The notes under the pieces were generated by a model. That model had not been told where the DNA came from. It saw nothing but the letters and a program-made list of their open reading frames with translations, and searched no databases. Positions 47,957 through 60,927 of a DNA stretch of 64,000 nucleotides are shown here, piece by piece. The first letter of the stretch is position 1; the number at the start of each line of letters is the position of its first letter. The stretch is from Paratinospora sagittata (Eukaryota; Streptophyta; Magnoliopsida; Ranunculales; Menispermaceae). A program made the translations under genes and the position numbers. The stretch covers positions 28,906,821-28,970,820 of the forward strand of contig CM069590.1 of assembly GCA_035771175.1 (NCBI GenBank). Reading direction: 5' to 3'.

Positions 47957-50900
47957 TCATTGACTCAAAACACTTTGATATAAGATTAAACACTTTTAAA
48001 TAATTCAAAACTCATTAAAATTATGATTAAAAGCTTTCAGAAAATAATTTTTTTCAAAATGAAATACTATACCGAAAGTGATTTTGAAGACTTTGCAATT
48101 TTCAGAGTTTTAGTGCTGAGATTGATCGAGGGGTTACCCTACACACCAAAGATCAAACTAATGCATTAGACATGAGATATGTCTTCGTTCTTCGAGCTTG
48201 ATCTTTGTAGAATTCGAAAGCTATTGTTTGATGTGTTCTTGATGCAAAACGGGTGATGTGTTCCTCTTTGATGTGTTATCTTACCGAGACCACTTCATAT
48301 ACTTAGAGTTTTAAACAATGGATAGCCTCTGCAAATCTTAGCACACAAGGGATAAAATGAAGAACTAGCTGAACATCAAGACAGATTGCAATTTTGATTC
48401 AATTCGAAGCCTTTTTTTGCAAAGGCAAGAATCATTACTTTCTTCTCTTGAAAAACTCTTCGAAAAGCTCAATCTAACTTGCAAATATCGTGCGTGTTGA
48501 ATTTTTGAAAATCAGAGAATGAGTGTTTTATAAAATTTGAAGTTGAAGGTTAAAGAGCAAGAGTACTAAAAAATGATTTAAATTCAAAACATTGTTCAAT
48601 CTAAAGTTTTTTGGGGGTGCGAGACAATGGGAATCATCTAGGTGTTACTAGAGAATAGTTCAATTAAGATAACCTGGCAAAACTGTGAAGGAATAGAAAA
48701 ATCGAGCAAGCAGAAGTGCCCACATTTTTCTCGTTAGAAATATAAGATTTTAGTCTAAGACGTGCAAATTGCTGGATAGCCTTATTTTTGAAAAATTAAT
48801 ATTTTGACACTAAAGAACCATTTCATTGACTCAAAACACTTTGATATAAGATTAAACACTTTTAAATAATTCAAAACTCATTAAAATTATGATTAAAACC
48901 TTTCAGAAAACATTTTTTTCAAAATGAAATACTATATCGAAAGTGATTTTGAAGACTTTGCAATTTTCAGAGTTTTAGTGCTGAGAGTGATCGAGCGGTT
49001 ATCCTACACACCAACGATCAAACTAATGCATTAGACATGAGATATGTCTTCGTTCTTCGAGCTTGATCTTTGTAGAATTCGAAAGCTATTGTTTGATGTG
49101 TTCTTGATGCAAAACAGGTGATGTGTTCCTTTTTGATGTGTTATCTTATCGAGACCACTTCATATACTTAGAGTTTAAACAATGGATAGCCTCTGCAAAT
49201 CTTAGCACACAAGGGATAAAATGAAGAACTAGCTGAACATCAAGACAGATTGCAATTTTGATTCAATTCGAAGCCTTTTTTTGCAAAGGCAAGAATCATT
49301 ACTTTCTTCTCTTGAAAAACTCTTCGAAAAGCTCAATCTAACTTGCAAATATCGTGCGTGTTGTATTTTTGAAAAGCAGAGAATGAGTGCTTTATTAAAT
49401 TTGAAGTTGAAGGTTAAAGAGCAAGAGTACTACAAAATGACTTGAGTTCAAATCATTGTTCAATCTAAAGTTTTTTGGGCGTGCGAGATAATGGGAATCA
49501 TCTAGGTGTTACTAGAGAATATTTCAATTAAGATAACCTGGCAAAACTGTGAAGGAATAGAAAAATCGAGCAAGCAGAAGTGCCCACATTTTTCTCGTTA
49601 GAAATATCAGATTTTAGTCTAAGACGTGCCAATTGCTGGATAGCCTTATTTTTGAAAAATTAATATTTTGACACTAAAGAACCATTTCATTGACTCAAAA
49701 CACTTTGATATAAGATTAAACACTTTTAAATAATTCAAAACTCATTAAAATTATGAATAAAAGCTTTCAGAAAATAATTTTTTTCAAAATTAAATACTAT
49801 ACCGAAAGTGATTTTGAAGACTTTGCAATTTTCAGAGTTTTAGTGCTGAGATTGATCAAGGGGTTACCCTACACACCAAAGATCAAACTAATGCATTAGA
49901 CATGAGATATGTCTTCGTTCTTCGAGCTTGATCTTTGTAGAATTCGAAAGCTATTGTTTGATGTGTTCTTGATGTAAAACAGGTGATGTGTCCCTTTTTG
50001 ATGTGTTATCTTACCGAGACTACTTCATATACTTAGAGTTTTAAACAATGGATAGCCTCTGCAAATCTTAGCACACAAGGGATAAAATGAAGAACTAGCT
50101 GAACATCAAGACAGATTGCAATTTTGATTCAATTCGAAGCCTTTTTTTGCAAAGGCAAGAATCATTACTTTCTTCTCTTGAAAAACTCTTCGAAAAGCTT
50201 AATCTAACTTGCAAATATCGTGCGTGTTGAATTTTTGAAAATCAGAGAATGAGTGTTTTATAAAATTTGAAGTTGAAGGTTAAAGAGCAAGAGTACTAAA
50301 AAATTATTTGAATTCAAAGATTGTTCAATCTAAAGTTTTTTGGGGGTGCGAGACAATGGGAATCATCTAGGTGTTACTAGAGAATATTTCAATTAAGATA
50401 ACCTGGCAAAACTGTGAAGGAATAGAAAAATCGAGCAAGCAGAAGTGCCCACATTTTTCTCGTTAGAAATATAAGATTTTAGTCTAAGACGTGCAAATTG
50501 CTGGATAGCCTTATTTTTGAAAAATTAATATTTTGACACTAAAGAACCATTTCATTGACTCAAAACACTTTGATATAAGATTAAACACTTTTAAATAATT
50601 CAAAACTCATTAAAATTATGATTAAAACCTTTCAGAAAACATTTTTTTCAAAATGAAATACTAAATCGAAAGTGATTTTGAAGACTTTGCAATTTTCAGA
50701 GTTTTAGTGCTGAGATTGATCGAGGGGTTACCCTACACACCAAAGATCAAACTAATGCATTAGACATGAGATATGTCTTCGTTCTTCGAGCTTGATCTTT
50801 GTAGAATTCGAAAGCTATTGTTTGATGTGTTCTTGATGTAAAACAGGTGATGTGTCCCTTTTTGATGTGTTATCTTACCGAGACTACTTCATATACTTAG

Positions 50901-51415
50901 AGTTTTAAACAATGGATAGCCTCTGCAAATCTTAGCACACAAGGGATAAAATGAAGAACTAGCTGAACATCAAGACAGATTGCAATTTTGATTCAATTCG
51001 AAGCCTTTTTTTGCAAAGGCAAGAATCATTACTTTCTTCTCTTGAAAAACTCTTCGAAAAGCTTAATCTAACTTGCAAATATCGTGCGTGTTGAATTTTT
51101 GAAAATCAGAGAATGAGTGTTTTATAAAATTTGAAGTTGAAGGTTAAAGAGCAAGAGTACTAAAAAATTATTTGAATTCAAAGATTGTTCAATCTAAAGT
51201 TTTTTGGGGGTGCGAGAGAATGGGAATCATCTAGGTGTTACTAGAGAATATTTCAATTAAGATAACCTGGCAAAACTGTGAAGGAATAGAAAAATCGAGC
51301 AAGCAGAAGTGCCCACATTTTTCTCGTTAGAAATATAAGATTTTAGTCTAAGACGTGCAAATTGCTGGATAGCCTTATTTTTGAAAAATTAATATTTTGA
51401 CACTAAAGAACCATT
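47957..51415. repeat. Higher-order unit 4, four monomers with a mosaic last copy
   Basis: The monomers at 47957 (H), 48823 (I), 49687 (G) and 50552 span 3,459 bp. The last copy starts like type I (AAACCTTTCAGAAAACA, CTAAATCG near 50662) and continues as type G (TGTCCC, TTCAAAGATTG, GAGAGAATGGG). The I copy here has the fully distinct tail with GAGTGCTTTATT and AATGACTTGAG. Confidence 0.87.
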
Positions 51416-54010
51416 TCATTGACTCAAAACACTTTGATATAAGATTAAACACTTTTAAATAATTCAAAACTCATTAAAATTATGATTAAAAGCTTTCAGA
51501 AAATAATTTTTTTCAAAATGAAATACTATACCGAAAGTGATTTTGAAGACTTTGCAATTTTCAGAGTTTTAGTGCTGAGATTGATCGAGGGGTTACCCTA
51601 CACACCAAAGATCAAACTAATGCATTAGACATGAGATATGTCTTCGTTCTTCGAGCTTGATCTTTGTAGAATTCGAAAGCTATTGTTTGATGTGTTCTTG
51701 ATGCAAAACGGGTGATGTGTTCCTCTTTGATGTGTTATCTTACCGAGACCACTTCATATACTTAGAGTTTTAAACAATGGATAGCCTCTGCAAATCTTAG
51801 CACACAAGGGATAAAATGAAGAACTAGCTGAACATCAAGACAGATTGCAATTTTGATTCAATTCGAAGCCTTTTTTTGCAAAGGCAAGAATCATTACTTT
51901 CTTCTCTTGAAAAACTCTTCGAAAAGCTCAATCTAACTTGCAAATATCGTGCGTGTTGAATTTTTGAAAATCAGAGAATGAGTGTTTTATAAAATTTGAA
52001 GTTGAAGGTTAAAGAGCAAGAGTACTAAAAAATGATTTAAATTCAAAACATTGTTCAATCTAAAGTTTTTTGGGGGTGCGAGACAATGGGAATCATCTAG
52101 GTGTTACTAGAGAATAGTTCAATTAAGATAACCTGGCAAAATTGTGAAGGAATAGAAAAATCGAGCAAGCAGAAGTGCCCACATTTTTCTCGTTAGAAAT
52201 ATAAGATTTTAGTCTAAGACGTGCAAATTGCTGGATAGCCTTATTTTTGAAAAATTAATATTTTGACACTAAAGAACCATTTCATTGACTCAAAACACTT
52301 TGATATAAGATTAAACACTTTTAAATAATTCAAAACTCATTAAAATTATGATTAAAACCTTTCAGAAAACATTTTTTTCAAAATGAAATACTATATCGAA
52401 AGTGATTTTGAAGACTTTGCAATTTTCAGAGTTTTAGTGCTGAGAGTGATCGAGCGGTTATCCTACACACCAACGATCAAACTAATGCATTAGACATGAG
52501 ATATGTCTTCGTTCTTCGAGCTTGATCTTTGTAGAATTCGAAAGCTATTGTTTGATGTGTTCTTGATGCAAAACAGGTGATGTGTTCCTTTTTGATGTGT
52601 TATCTTATCGAGACCACTTCATATACTTAGAGTTTAAACAATGGATAGCCTCTGCAAATCTTAGCACACAAGGGATAAAATGAAGAACTAGCTGAACATC
52701 AAGACAGATTGCAATTTTGATTCAATTCGAAGCCTTTTTTTGCAAAGGCAAGAATCATTACTTTCTTCTCTTGAAAAACTCTTCGAAAAGCTCAATCTAA
52801 CTTGCAAATATCGTGCGTGTTGTATTTTTGAATAGCAGAGAATGAGTGCTTTATTAAATTTGAAGTTGAAGGTTAAAGAGCAAGAGTACTACAAAATGAC
52901 TTGAGTTCAAATCATTGTTCAATCTAAAGTTTTTTGGGCGTGCGAGATAATGGGAATCATCTAGGTGTTACTAGAGAATATTTCAATTAAGATAACCTGG
53001 CAAAACTGTGAAGGAATAGAAAAATCGAGCAAGCAGAAGTGCCCACATTTTTCTCGTTAGAAATATCAGATTTTAGTCTAAGACGTGCCAATTGCTGGAT
53101 AGCCTTATTTTTGAAAAATTAATATTTTGACACTAAAGAACCATTTCATTGACTCAAAACACTTTGATATAAGATTAAACACTTTTAAATAATTCAAAAC
53201 TCATTAAAATTATGAATAAAAGCTTTCAGAAAATAATTTTTTTCAAAATTAAATACTATACCGAAAGTGATTTTGAAGACTTTGCAATTTTCAGAGTTTT
53301 AGTGCTGAGATTGATCGAGGGGTTAACCTACACACCAAAGATCAAACTAATGCATTAGACATGAGATATGTCTTCGTTCTTCGAGCTTGATCTTTGTAGA
53401 ATTCGAAAGCTATTGTTTGATGTGTTCTTGATGTAAAACAGGTGATGTGTCCCTTTTTGATGTGTTATCTTACCGAGACTACTTCATATACTTAGAGTTT
53501 TAAACAATGGATAGCCTCTGCAAATCTTAGCACACAAGGGATAAAATGAAGAACTAGCTGAACATCAAGACAGATTGCAATTTTGATTCAATTCGAAGCC
53601 TTTTTTTGCAAAGGCAAGAATCATTACTTTCTTCTCTTGAAAAACTCTTCGAAAAGCTTAATCTAACTTGCAAATATCGTGCGTGTTGAATTTTTGAAAA
53701 TCAGAGAATGAGTGTTTTATAAAATTTGAAGTTGAAGGTTAAAGAGCAAGAGTACTAAAAAATTATTTGAATTCAAAGATTGTTCAATCTAAAGTTTTTT
53801 GGGGGTGCGAGAGAATGGGAATCATCTAGGTGTTACTAGAGAATATTTCAATTAAGATAACCTGGCAAAACTGTGAAGGAATAGAAAAATCGAGCAAGCA
53901 GAAGTGCCCACATTTTTCTCGTTAGAAATATAAGATTTTAGTCTAAGACGTGCAAATTGCTGGATAGCCTTATTTTTGAAAAATTAATATTTTGACACTA
54001 AAGAACCATT
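51416..54010. repeat. Higher-order unit 5, three monomers (H-I-G)
   Basis: The monomers at 51416 (H), 52282 (I) and 53146 (G) span 2,595 bp. One G is missing relative to the four-monomer unit. The single G keeps GAGAGAATGGG near 53809, the mark of the last G elsewhere, but follows directly on I, so the loss fused first and last G copies. The I tail has TTTTTGAATAGCAG near 52829, shared with the next unit. Confidence 0.86.
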
Positions 54011-57000
54011 TCATTGACTCAAAACACTTTGATATAAGATTAAACACTTTTAAATAATTCAAAACTCATTAAAATTATGATTAAAAGCTTTCAGAAAATA
54101 ATTTTTTTCAAAATGAAATACTATACCGAAAGTGATTTTGAAGACTTTGCAATTTTCAGAGTTTTAGTGCTGAGATTGATCGAGGGGTTACCCTACACAC
54201 CAAAGATCAAACTAATGCATTAGACATGAGATATGTCTTCGTTCTTCGAGCTTGATCTTTGTAGAATTCGAAAGCTATTGTTTGATGTGTTCTTGATGCA
54301 AAACGGGTGATGTGTTCCTCTTTGATGTGTTATCTTACCGAGACCACTTCATATACTTAGAGTTTTAAACAATGGATAGCCTCTGCAAATCTTAGCACAC
54401 AAGGGATAAAATGAAGAACTAGCTGAACATCAAGACAGATTGCAATTTTGATTCAATTCGAAGCCTTTTTTTGCAAAGGCAAGAATCATTACTTTCTTCT
54501 CTTGAAAAACTCTTCGAAAAGCTCAATCTAACTTGCAAATATCGTGCGTGTTGAATTTTTGAAAATCAGAGAATGAGTGTTTTATAAAATTTGAAGTTGA
54601 AGGTTAAAGAGCAAGAGTACTAAAAAATGATTTAAATTCAAAACATTGTTCAATCTAAAGTTTTTTGGGGGTGCGAGACAATGGGAATCATCTAGGTGTT
54701 ACTAGAGAATAGTTCAATTAAGATAACCTGGCAAAACTGTGAAGGAATAGAAAAATCGAGCAAGCAGAAGTGCCCACATTTTTCTCGTTAGAAATATAAG
54801 ATTTTAGTCTAAGACGTGCAAATTGCTGGATAGCCTTATTTTTGAAAAATTAATATTTTGACACTAAAGAACCATTTCATTGACTCAAAACACTTTGATA
54901 TAAGATTAAACACTTTTAAATAATTCAAAACTCATTAAAATTATGATTAAAACCTTTCAGAAAACATTTTTTTCAAAATGAAATACTATATCGAAAGTGA
55001 TTTTGAAGACTTTGCAATTTTCAGAGTTTTAGTGCTGAGAGTGATCGAGCGGTTATCCTACACACCAACGATCAAACTAATGCATTAGACATGAGATATG
55101 TCTTCGTTCTTCGAGCTTGATCTTTGTAGAATTCGAAAGCTATTGTTTGATGTGTTCTTGATGCAAAACAGGTGATGTGTTCCTTTTTGATGTGTTATCT
55201 TATCGAGACCACTTCATATACTTAGAGTTTAAACAATGGATAGCCTCTGCAAATCTTAGCACACAAGGGATAAAATGAAGAACTAGCTGAACATCAAGAC
55301 AGATTGCAATTTTGATTCAATTCGAAGCCTTTTTTTGCAAAGGCAAGAATCATTACTTTCTTCTCTTGAAAAACTCTTCGAAAAGCTCAATCTAACTTGC
55401 AAATATCGTGCGTGTTGTATTTTTGAATAGCAGAGAATGAGTGCTTTATTAAATTTGAAGTTGAAGGTTAAAGAGCAAGAGTACTACAAAATGACTTGAG
55501 TTCAAATCATTGTTCAATCTAAAGTTTTTTGGGCGTGCGAGATAATGGGAATCATCTAGGTGTTACTAGAGAATATTTCAATTAAGATAACCTGGCAAAA
55601 CTGTGAAGGAATAGAAAAATCGAGCAAGCAGAAGTGCCCACATTTTTCTCGTTAGAAATATCAGATTTTAGTCTAAGACGTGCCAATTGCTGGATAGCCT
55701 TATTTTTGAAAAATTAATATTTTGACACTAAAGAACCATTTCATTGACTCAAAACACTTTGATATAAGATTAAACACTTTTAAATAATTCAAAACTCATT
55801 AAAATTATGAATAAAAGCTTTCAAAAAATAATTTTTTTCAAAATTAAATACTATACCGAAAGTGATTTTGAAGACTTTGCAATTTTCAGAGTTTTAGTGC
55901 TGAGATTGATCAAGGGGTTACCCTACACACCAAAGATCAAACTAATGCATTAGACATGAGATATGTCTTCGTTCTTCGAGCTTGATCTTTGTAGAATTCG
56001 AAAGCTATTGTTTGATGTGTTCTTGATGTAAAACAGGTGATGTGTCCCTTTTTGATGTGTTATCTTACCGAGACTACTTCATATACTTAGAGTTTTAAAC
56101 AATGGATAGCCTCTGCAAATCTTAGCACACAAGGGATAAAATGAAGAACTAGCTGAACATCAAGACAGATTGCAATTTTGATTCAATTCGAAGCCTTTTT
56201 TTGCAAAGGCAAGAATCATTACTTTCTTCTCTTGAAAAACTTTTCGAAAAGCTTAATCTAACTTGCAAATATCGTGCGTGTTGAATTTTTGAAAATCAGA
56301 GAATGAGTGTTTTATAAAATTTGAAGTTGAAGGTTAAAGAGCAAGAGTACTAAAAAATGATTTGAATTCAAAGATTGTTCAATCTAAAGTTTTTAGGGGG
56401 TGCGAGACAATGGGAATCATCTAGGTGTTACTAGAGAATATTTCAATTAAGATAACCTGGCAAAACTGTGAAGGAATAGAAAAATCGAGCAAGCAGAAGT
56501 ACCCACATTTTTCTCGTTAGAAATATAAGATTTTAGTCTAAGACGTGCAAATTGCTGGATAGCCTTATTTTTGAAAAATTAATATTTTGACACTAAAGAA
56601 CCATTTCATTGACTCAAAACACTTTGATATAAGATTAAACACTTTTAAATAATTCAAAACTCATTAAAATTATGAATAAAAGCTTTCAGAAAATAATTTT
56701 TTTCAAAATTAAATACTATACCGAAAGTGATTTTGAAGACTTTGCAATTTTCAGAGTTTTAGTGCTGAGATTGATCGAGGGGTTACCCTACACACCAAAG
56801 ATCAAACTAATGCATTAGACATGAGATATGTCTTCGTTCTTCGAGCTTGATCTTTGTAGAATTCGAAAGCTATTGTTTGATGTGTTCTTGATGTAAAACA
56901 GGTGATGTGTCCCTTTTTGATGTGTTATCTTACCGAGACTACTTCATATACTTAGAGTTTTAAACAATGGATAGCCTCTGCAAATCTTAGCACACAAGGG

Positions 57001-57470
57001 ATAAAATGAAGAACTAGCTGAACATCAAGACAGATTGCAATTTTGATTCAATTCGAAGCCTTTTTTTGCAAAGGCAAGAATCATTACTTTCTTCTCTTGA
57101 AAAACTCTTCGAAAAGCTTAATCTAACTTGCAAATATCGTGCGTGTTGAATTTTTGAAAATCAGAGAATGAGTGTTTTATAAAATTTGAAGTTGAAGGTT
57201 AAAGAGCAAGAGTACTAAAAAATGATTTGAATTCAAAGATTGTTCAATCTAAAGTTTTTTGGGGGTGCGAGATAATGGGAATCATCTAGGTATTACTAGA
57301 GAATATTTCAATTAAGATAACCTGGCAAAACTGTGAAGGAATAGAAAAATCGAGCAAGCAGAAGTGCCCACATTTTTCTCGTTAGAAATATAAGATTTTA
57401 GTCTAAGACGTGCAAATTGCTGGATAGCCTTATTTTTGAAAAATTAATATTTTGACACTAAAGAACCATT
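54011..57470. repeat. Higher-order unit 6, four monomers (H-I-G-G)
   Basis: The monomers at 54011 (H), 54877 (I), 55741 (G) and 56606 (G) span 3,460 bp. The I copy shares TTTTTGAATAGCAG (near 55424) with unit 5. The first G has GATTGATCAAGGGG near 55905, also seen at 49852 in unit 4, which links the first G positions of two units. The last G has GAGATAATGGG near 57270, as in the last G of unit 1. Confidence 0.87.
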
Positions 57471-60400
57471 TCATTGACTCAAAACACTTTGATATAAGAT
57501 TAAACACTTTTAAATAATTCAAAACTCATTAAAATTATGATTAAAACCTTTCAGAAAACATTTTTTTCAAAATGAAATACTAAATCGAAAGTGATTTTGA
57601 AGACTTTGCAATTTTCAGAGTTTTAGTGCTGAGAGTGATCGAGCGGTTATCCTACACACCAAAGATCAAACTAATGCATTAGACATGAGATATGTCTTCG
57701 TTCTTCGAGCTTGATCTTTGTAGAATTCGAAAGCTATTGTTTGATGTGTTCTTGATGCAAAACAGGTGATGTGTTCCTTTTTGATGTGTTATCTTATCGA
57801 GACCACTTCATATACTTAGAGTTTAAACAATGGACAGCCTCTGCAAATCTTAGCACACAAGGGATAAAATGAAGAACTAGCTGAACATCAAGACAGATTG
57901 CAATTTTGGTTCAATTCGAAGCCTTTTTTTGCAAAGGCAAGAATCATTACTTTCTTCTCTTGAAAAACTCTTCGAAAAGCTCAATCTAACTTGCAAATAT
58001 CGTGCGTGTTGAATTTTTGAAAATCAGAGAATGAGTGTTTTATAAAATTTGAAGTTGAAGGTTAAAGAGCAAGAGTACTACAAAATGATTTGAATTCAAA
58101 ACATTGTTCAATCTAAAGTTTTTTGGGCGTGCGAGACAATGGGAATCATCTAGGTGTTACTAGAGAATATTTCAATTAAGATAACCTGGCAAAACTGTGA
58201 AGGAATAGAAAAATCGAGCAAGCAGAAGTGCCCACATTTTTCTCGTTAGAAATATAAGTTTTTAGTCTAAGACGTGCCAATTGCTGGATAGCCTTATTTT
58301 TGAAAAATTAATATTTTGACACTAAAGAACCATTTCATTGACTCAAAACACTTTGATATAAGAATAAACACTTTTAAATAATTGAAAACTCATTAAAATT
58401 ATGATTAAAACCTTTCGGAAAACATTTTTGTAAAAATGAAATACTATATCGAAAGTGATTTTGAAGACTTTGCAATTTTAAGAGTTTTAGTGCTCAGATT
58501 GATCGAGCGGTTACCCTACACACCAGAGATCAAACTAATGCATTAGACATGAGATATGTCTTCGTTCTTCGAGCTTGATCATTGTAGAATTCGAAAGCTA
58601 TTGTTTGATGTGTTCTTGATGCAAAACAGGTGATGTGTTCCTCTTTGATGTGTTATCTTACCGAGACCACTTCATATACTTAGAGTTTTAAACAATGGAT
58701 AGCCTCTGCAAATCTTAGCACACAAGGGATAAAATGAAGAACTAGCTGAACATCAAGACAGATTGCAATTTTGATTCAATTCGAAGCCTTTTTTTGCAAA
58801 GGCAAGAATCATTACTTTCTTCTCTTGAAAAACTCTTCGAAAAGCTCAATCTAACTTGCAAATATCGTGCGTGTTGAATTTTTGAAAATCAGAGAATGAG
58901 TGTTTTATAAAATTTGAAGTTGAAGGTTAAAGAGCAAGAGTACTAAAAAATGATTTGAATTCAAAACATTGTTCAATCTAAAGTTTTTTGGGGGTGCGAG
59001 ACAATGGGAATCATGTAGGTGTTACTAGAGAATATTTCAATTAAGATAACCTGGCAAAACTGTGAAGGAATAGAAAAATCGAGCAAGCAGAAGTGCCCAC
59101 ATTTTTCTCGTTAGAAATATCAGATTTTAGTCTAAGACGTGCAAATTGCTGGATAGCCTTATTTTTGAAAAATTAATATTTTGACACTAAAGAACCATTT
59201 CATTGACTCAAAACACTTTGATATAAGATTAAACACTTTTAAATAATTCAAAACTCATTAAAATTATGATTAAAACCTTTCAGAAAACATTTTTTTCAAA
59301 ATGAAATACTATATCGAAAGTGATTTTGAAAACTTTGCAATTTTCAGAGTTTTAGTGCTGAGAGTGATCGAGCGGTTACCCTACATACCAAAGATCAAAC
59401 TAATGCATTAGACACGAGATATGTCTTCGTTCTTCGAGCTTGATCTTTGTAGAATTCGAAAGCTATTGTTTGATGTGTTCTTGATGCAAAACAGGTGATG
59501 TGTTCCTTTTTGATGTGTTATCTTATCGAGACCACTTCATATACTTAGAGTTTAAACAATGGATAGCCTCTGCAAATCTTAGCACACAAGGGATAAAATG
59601 AAGAACTAGCTGAACATCAAGACAGATTGCAATTTTGATTCAATTCGAAGCCTTTTTTTGCAAAGGCAAGAATCATTACTTTCTTCTCTTGAAAAACTCT
59701 TCGAAAAGCTCAATCTAACTTGCAAATATCGTGCGTGTTGTATTTTTGAAAATCAGAGAATGATTGTTTTATTAAATTTGAAGTTGAAGGTTAAAGAGCA
59801 AGAGTACTACAAAATGATTTGAATTCAAAACATTGTTCAATCTAAAGTTTTTTGGGCGTGCGAGACAATGGGAATCATCTAGGTGTTACTAGAGAATATT
59901 TCAATTAAGATAACCTGGCAAAACTGTGAAGGAATAGAAAAATCGAGCAAGCAGAAGTGCCCACGTTTTTCTCGTTAGAAATATCAGATTTTAGTCTAAG
60001 ACGTGCCAATTGCTGGATAGCCTTATTTTTGAAAAATTAATATTTTGACACTAAAGAACCATTTCATTGACTCAAAACACTTTGATATAAGATTAAACAC
60101 TTTTAAATAATTCAAAACTCATTAAAATTATGATTAAAACCTTTCAGAAAACATTTTTTTCAAAATGAAATACTATATCGAAAGTGATTTTGAAGACTTT
60201 GCAATTTTCAGAGTTTTAGTGCTGAGAGTGATCGAGCGGTTACCCTACACACCAAAGATCAAACTAATGCATTAGACATGAGATATGTCTTCGTTCTTCG
60301 AGCTTGATCTTTGTAGAATTCGAAAGCTATTGTTCGATGTGTTCTTGATGCAAAACAGGTGATGTGTTCCTTTTTGATGTGTTATCTTATCGAGACCACT

Positions 60401-60927
60401 TCATATACTTAGAGTTTAAAAAATGGATAGCCTCTGCAAATCTTAGCACACAAGGGATAAAATGAAGAACTAGCTGAACATCAAGACAGATTGCAATTTT
60501 GATTCAATTCGAAGCCTTTTTTTGCAAAGGCAAGAATCATTACTTTCTTCTCTTGAAAAACTCTTCGAAAAGCTCAATCTAACTTGCAAATATCGTGCGT
60601 GTTGTATTTTTGAAAATCAGAGAATGAGTGTTTTATTAAATTTGAAGTTGAAGGTTAAAGAGCAAGAGTACTACAAAATGATTTGAATTCAAAACATTGT
60701 TCAATCTAAAGTTTTTTGGGGGTGCGAGACAATGGGAATCATCTAGGTGTTACTAGAGAATATTTCAATTAAGAAAACCTGGCAAAACTGTGAAGGAATA
60801 GAAAAATCGAGCAAGCAGAAGTGCCTACATTTTTCTCGTTATAAATATAAGATTTTAGTCTAAGACGTGCAAATTGCTGGATAGCCTTATTTTTGGAAAA
60901 TTAATATTTTGACACTAAAGAACCATT
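57471..60927. repeat. Transition monomers right of the higher-order domain
   Basis: The monomer at 57471 has an I-type head with CTAAATCG and GAGCGGTTATCC but CCAAAGATC in place of CCAACGATC. The copy at 58335 has AGAATAAAC, CGGAAAAC, GTAAAAATG and TGATCATTG, recalling copies at 31513 and 34982. Copies at 59200 and 60064 are I-like, with GAGCGGTTACC and GAGTTTAAA. The four-monomer order is lost here. No gene is visible. Confidence 0.75.
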
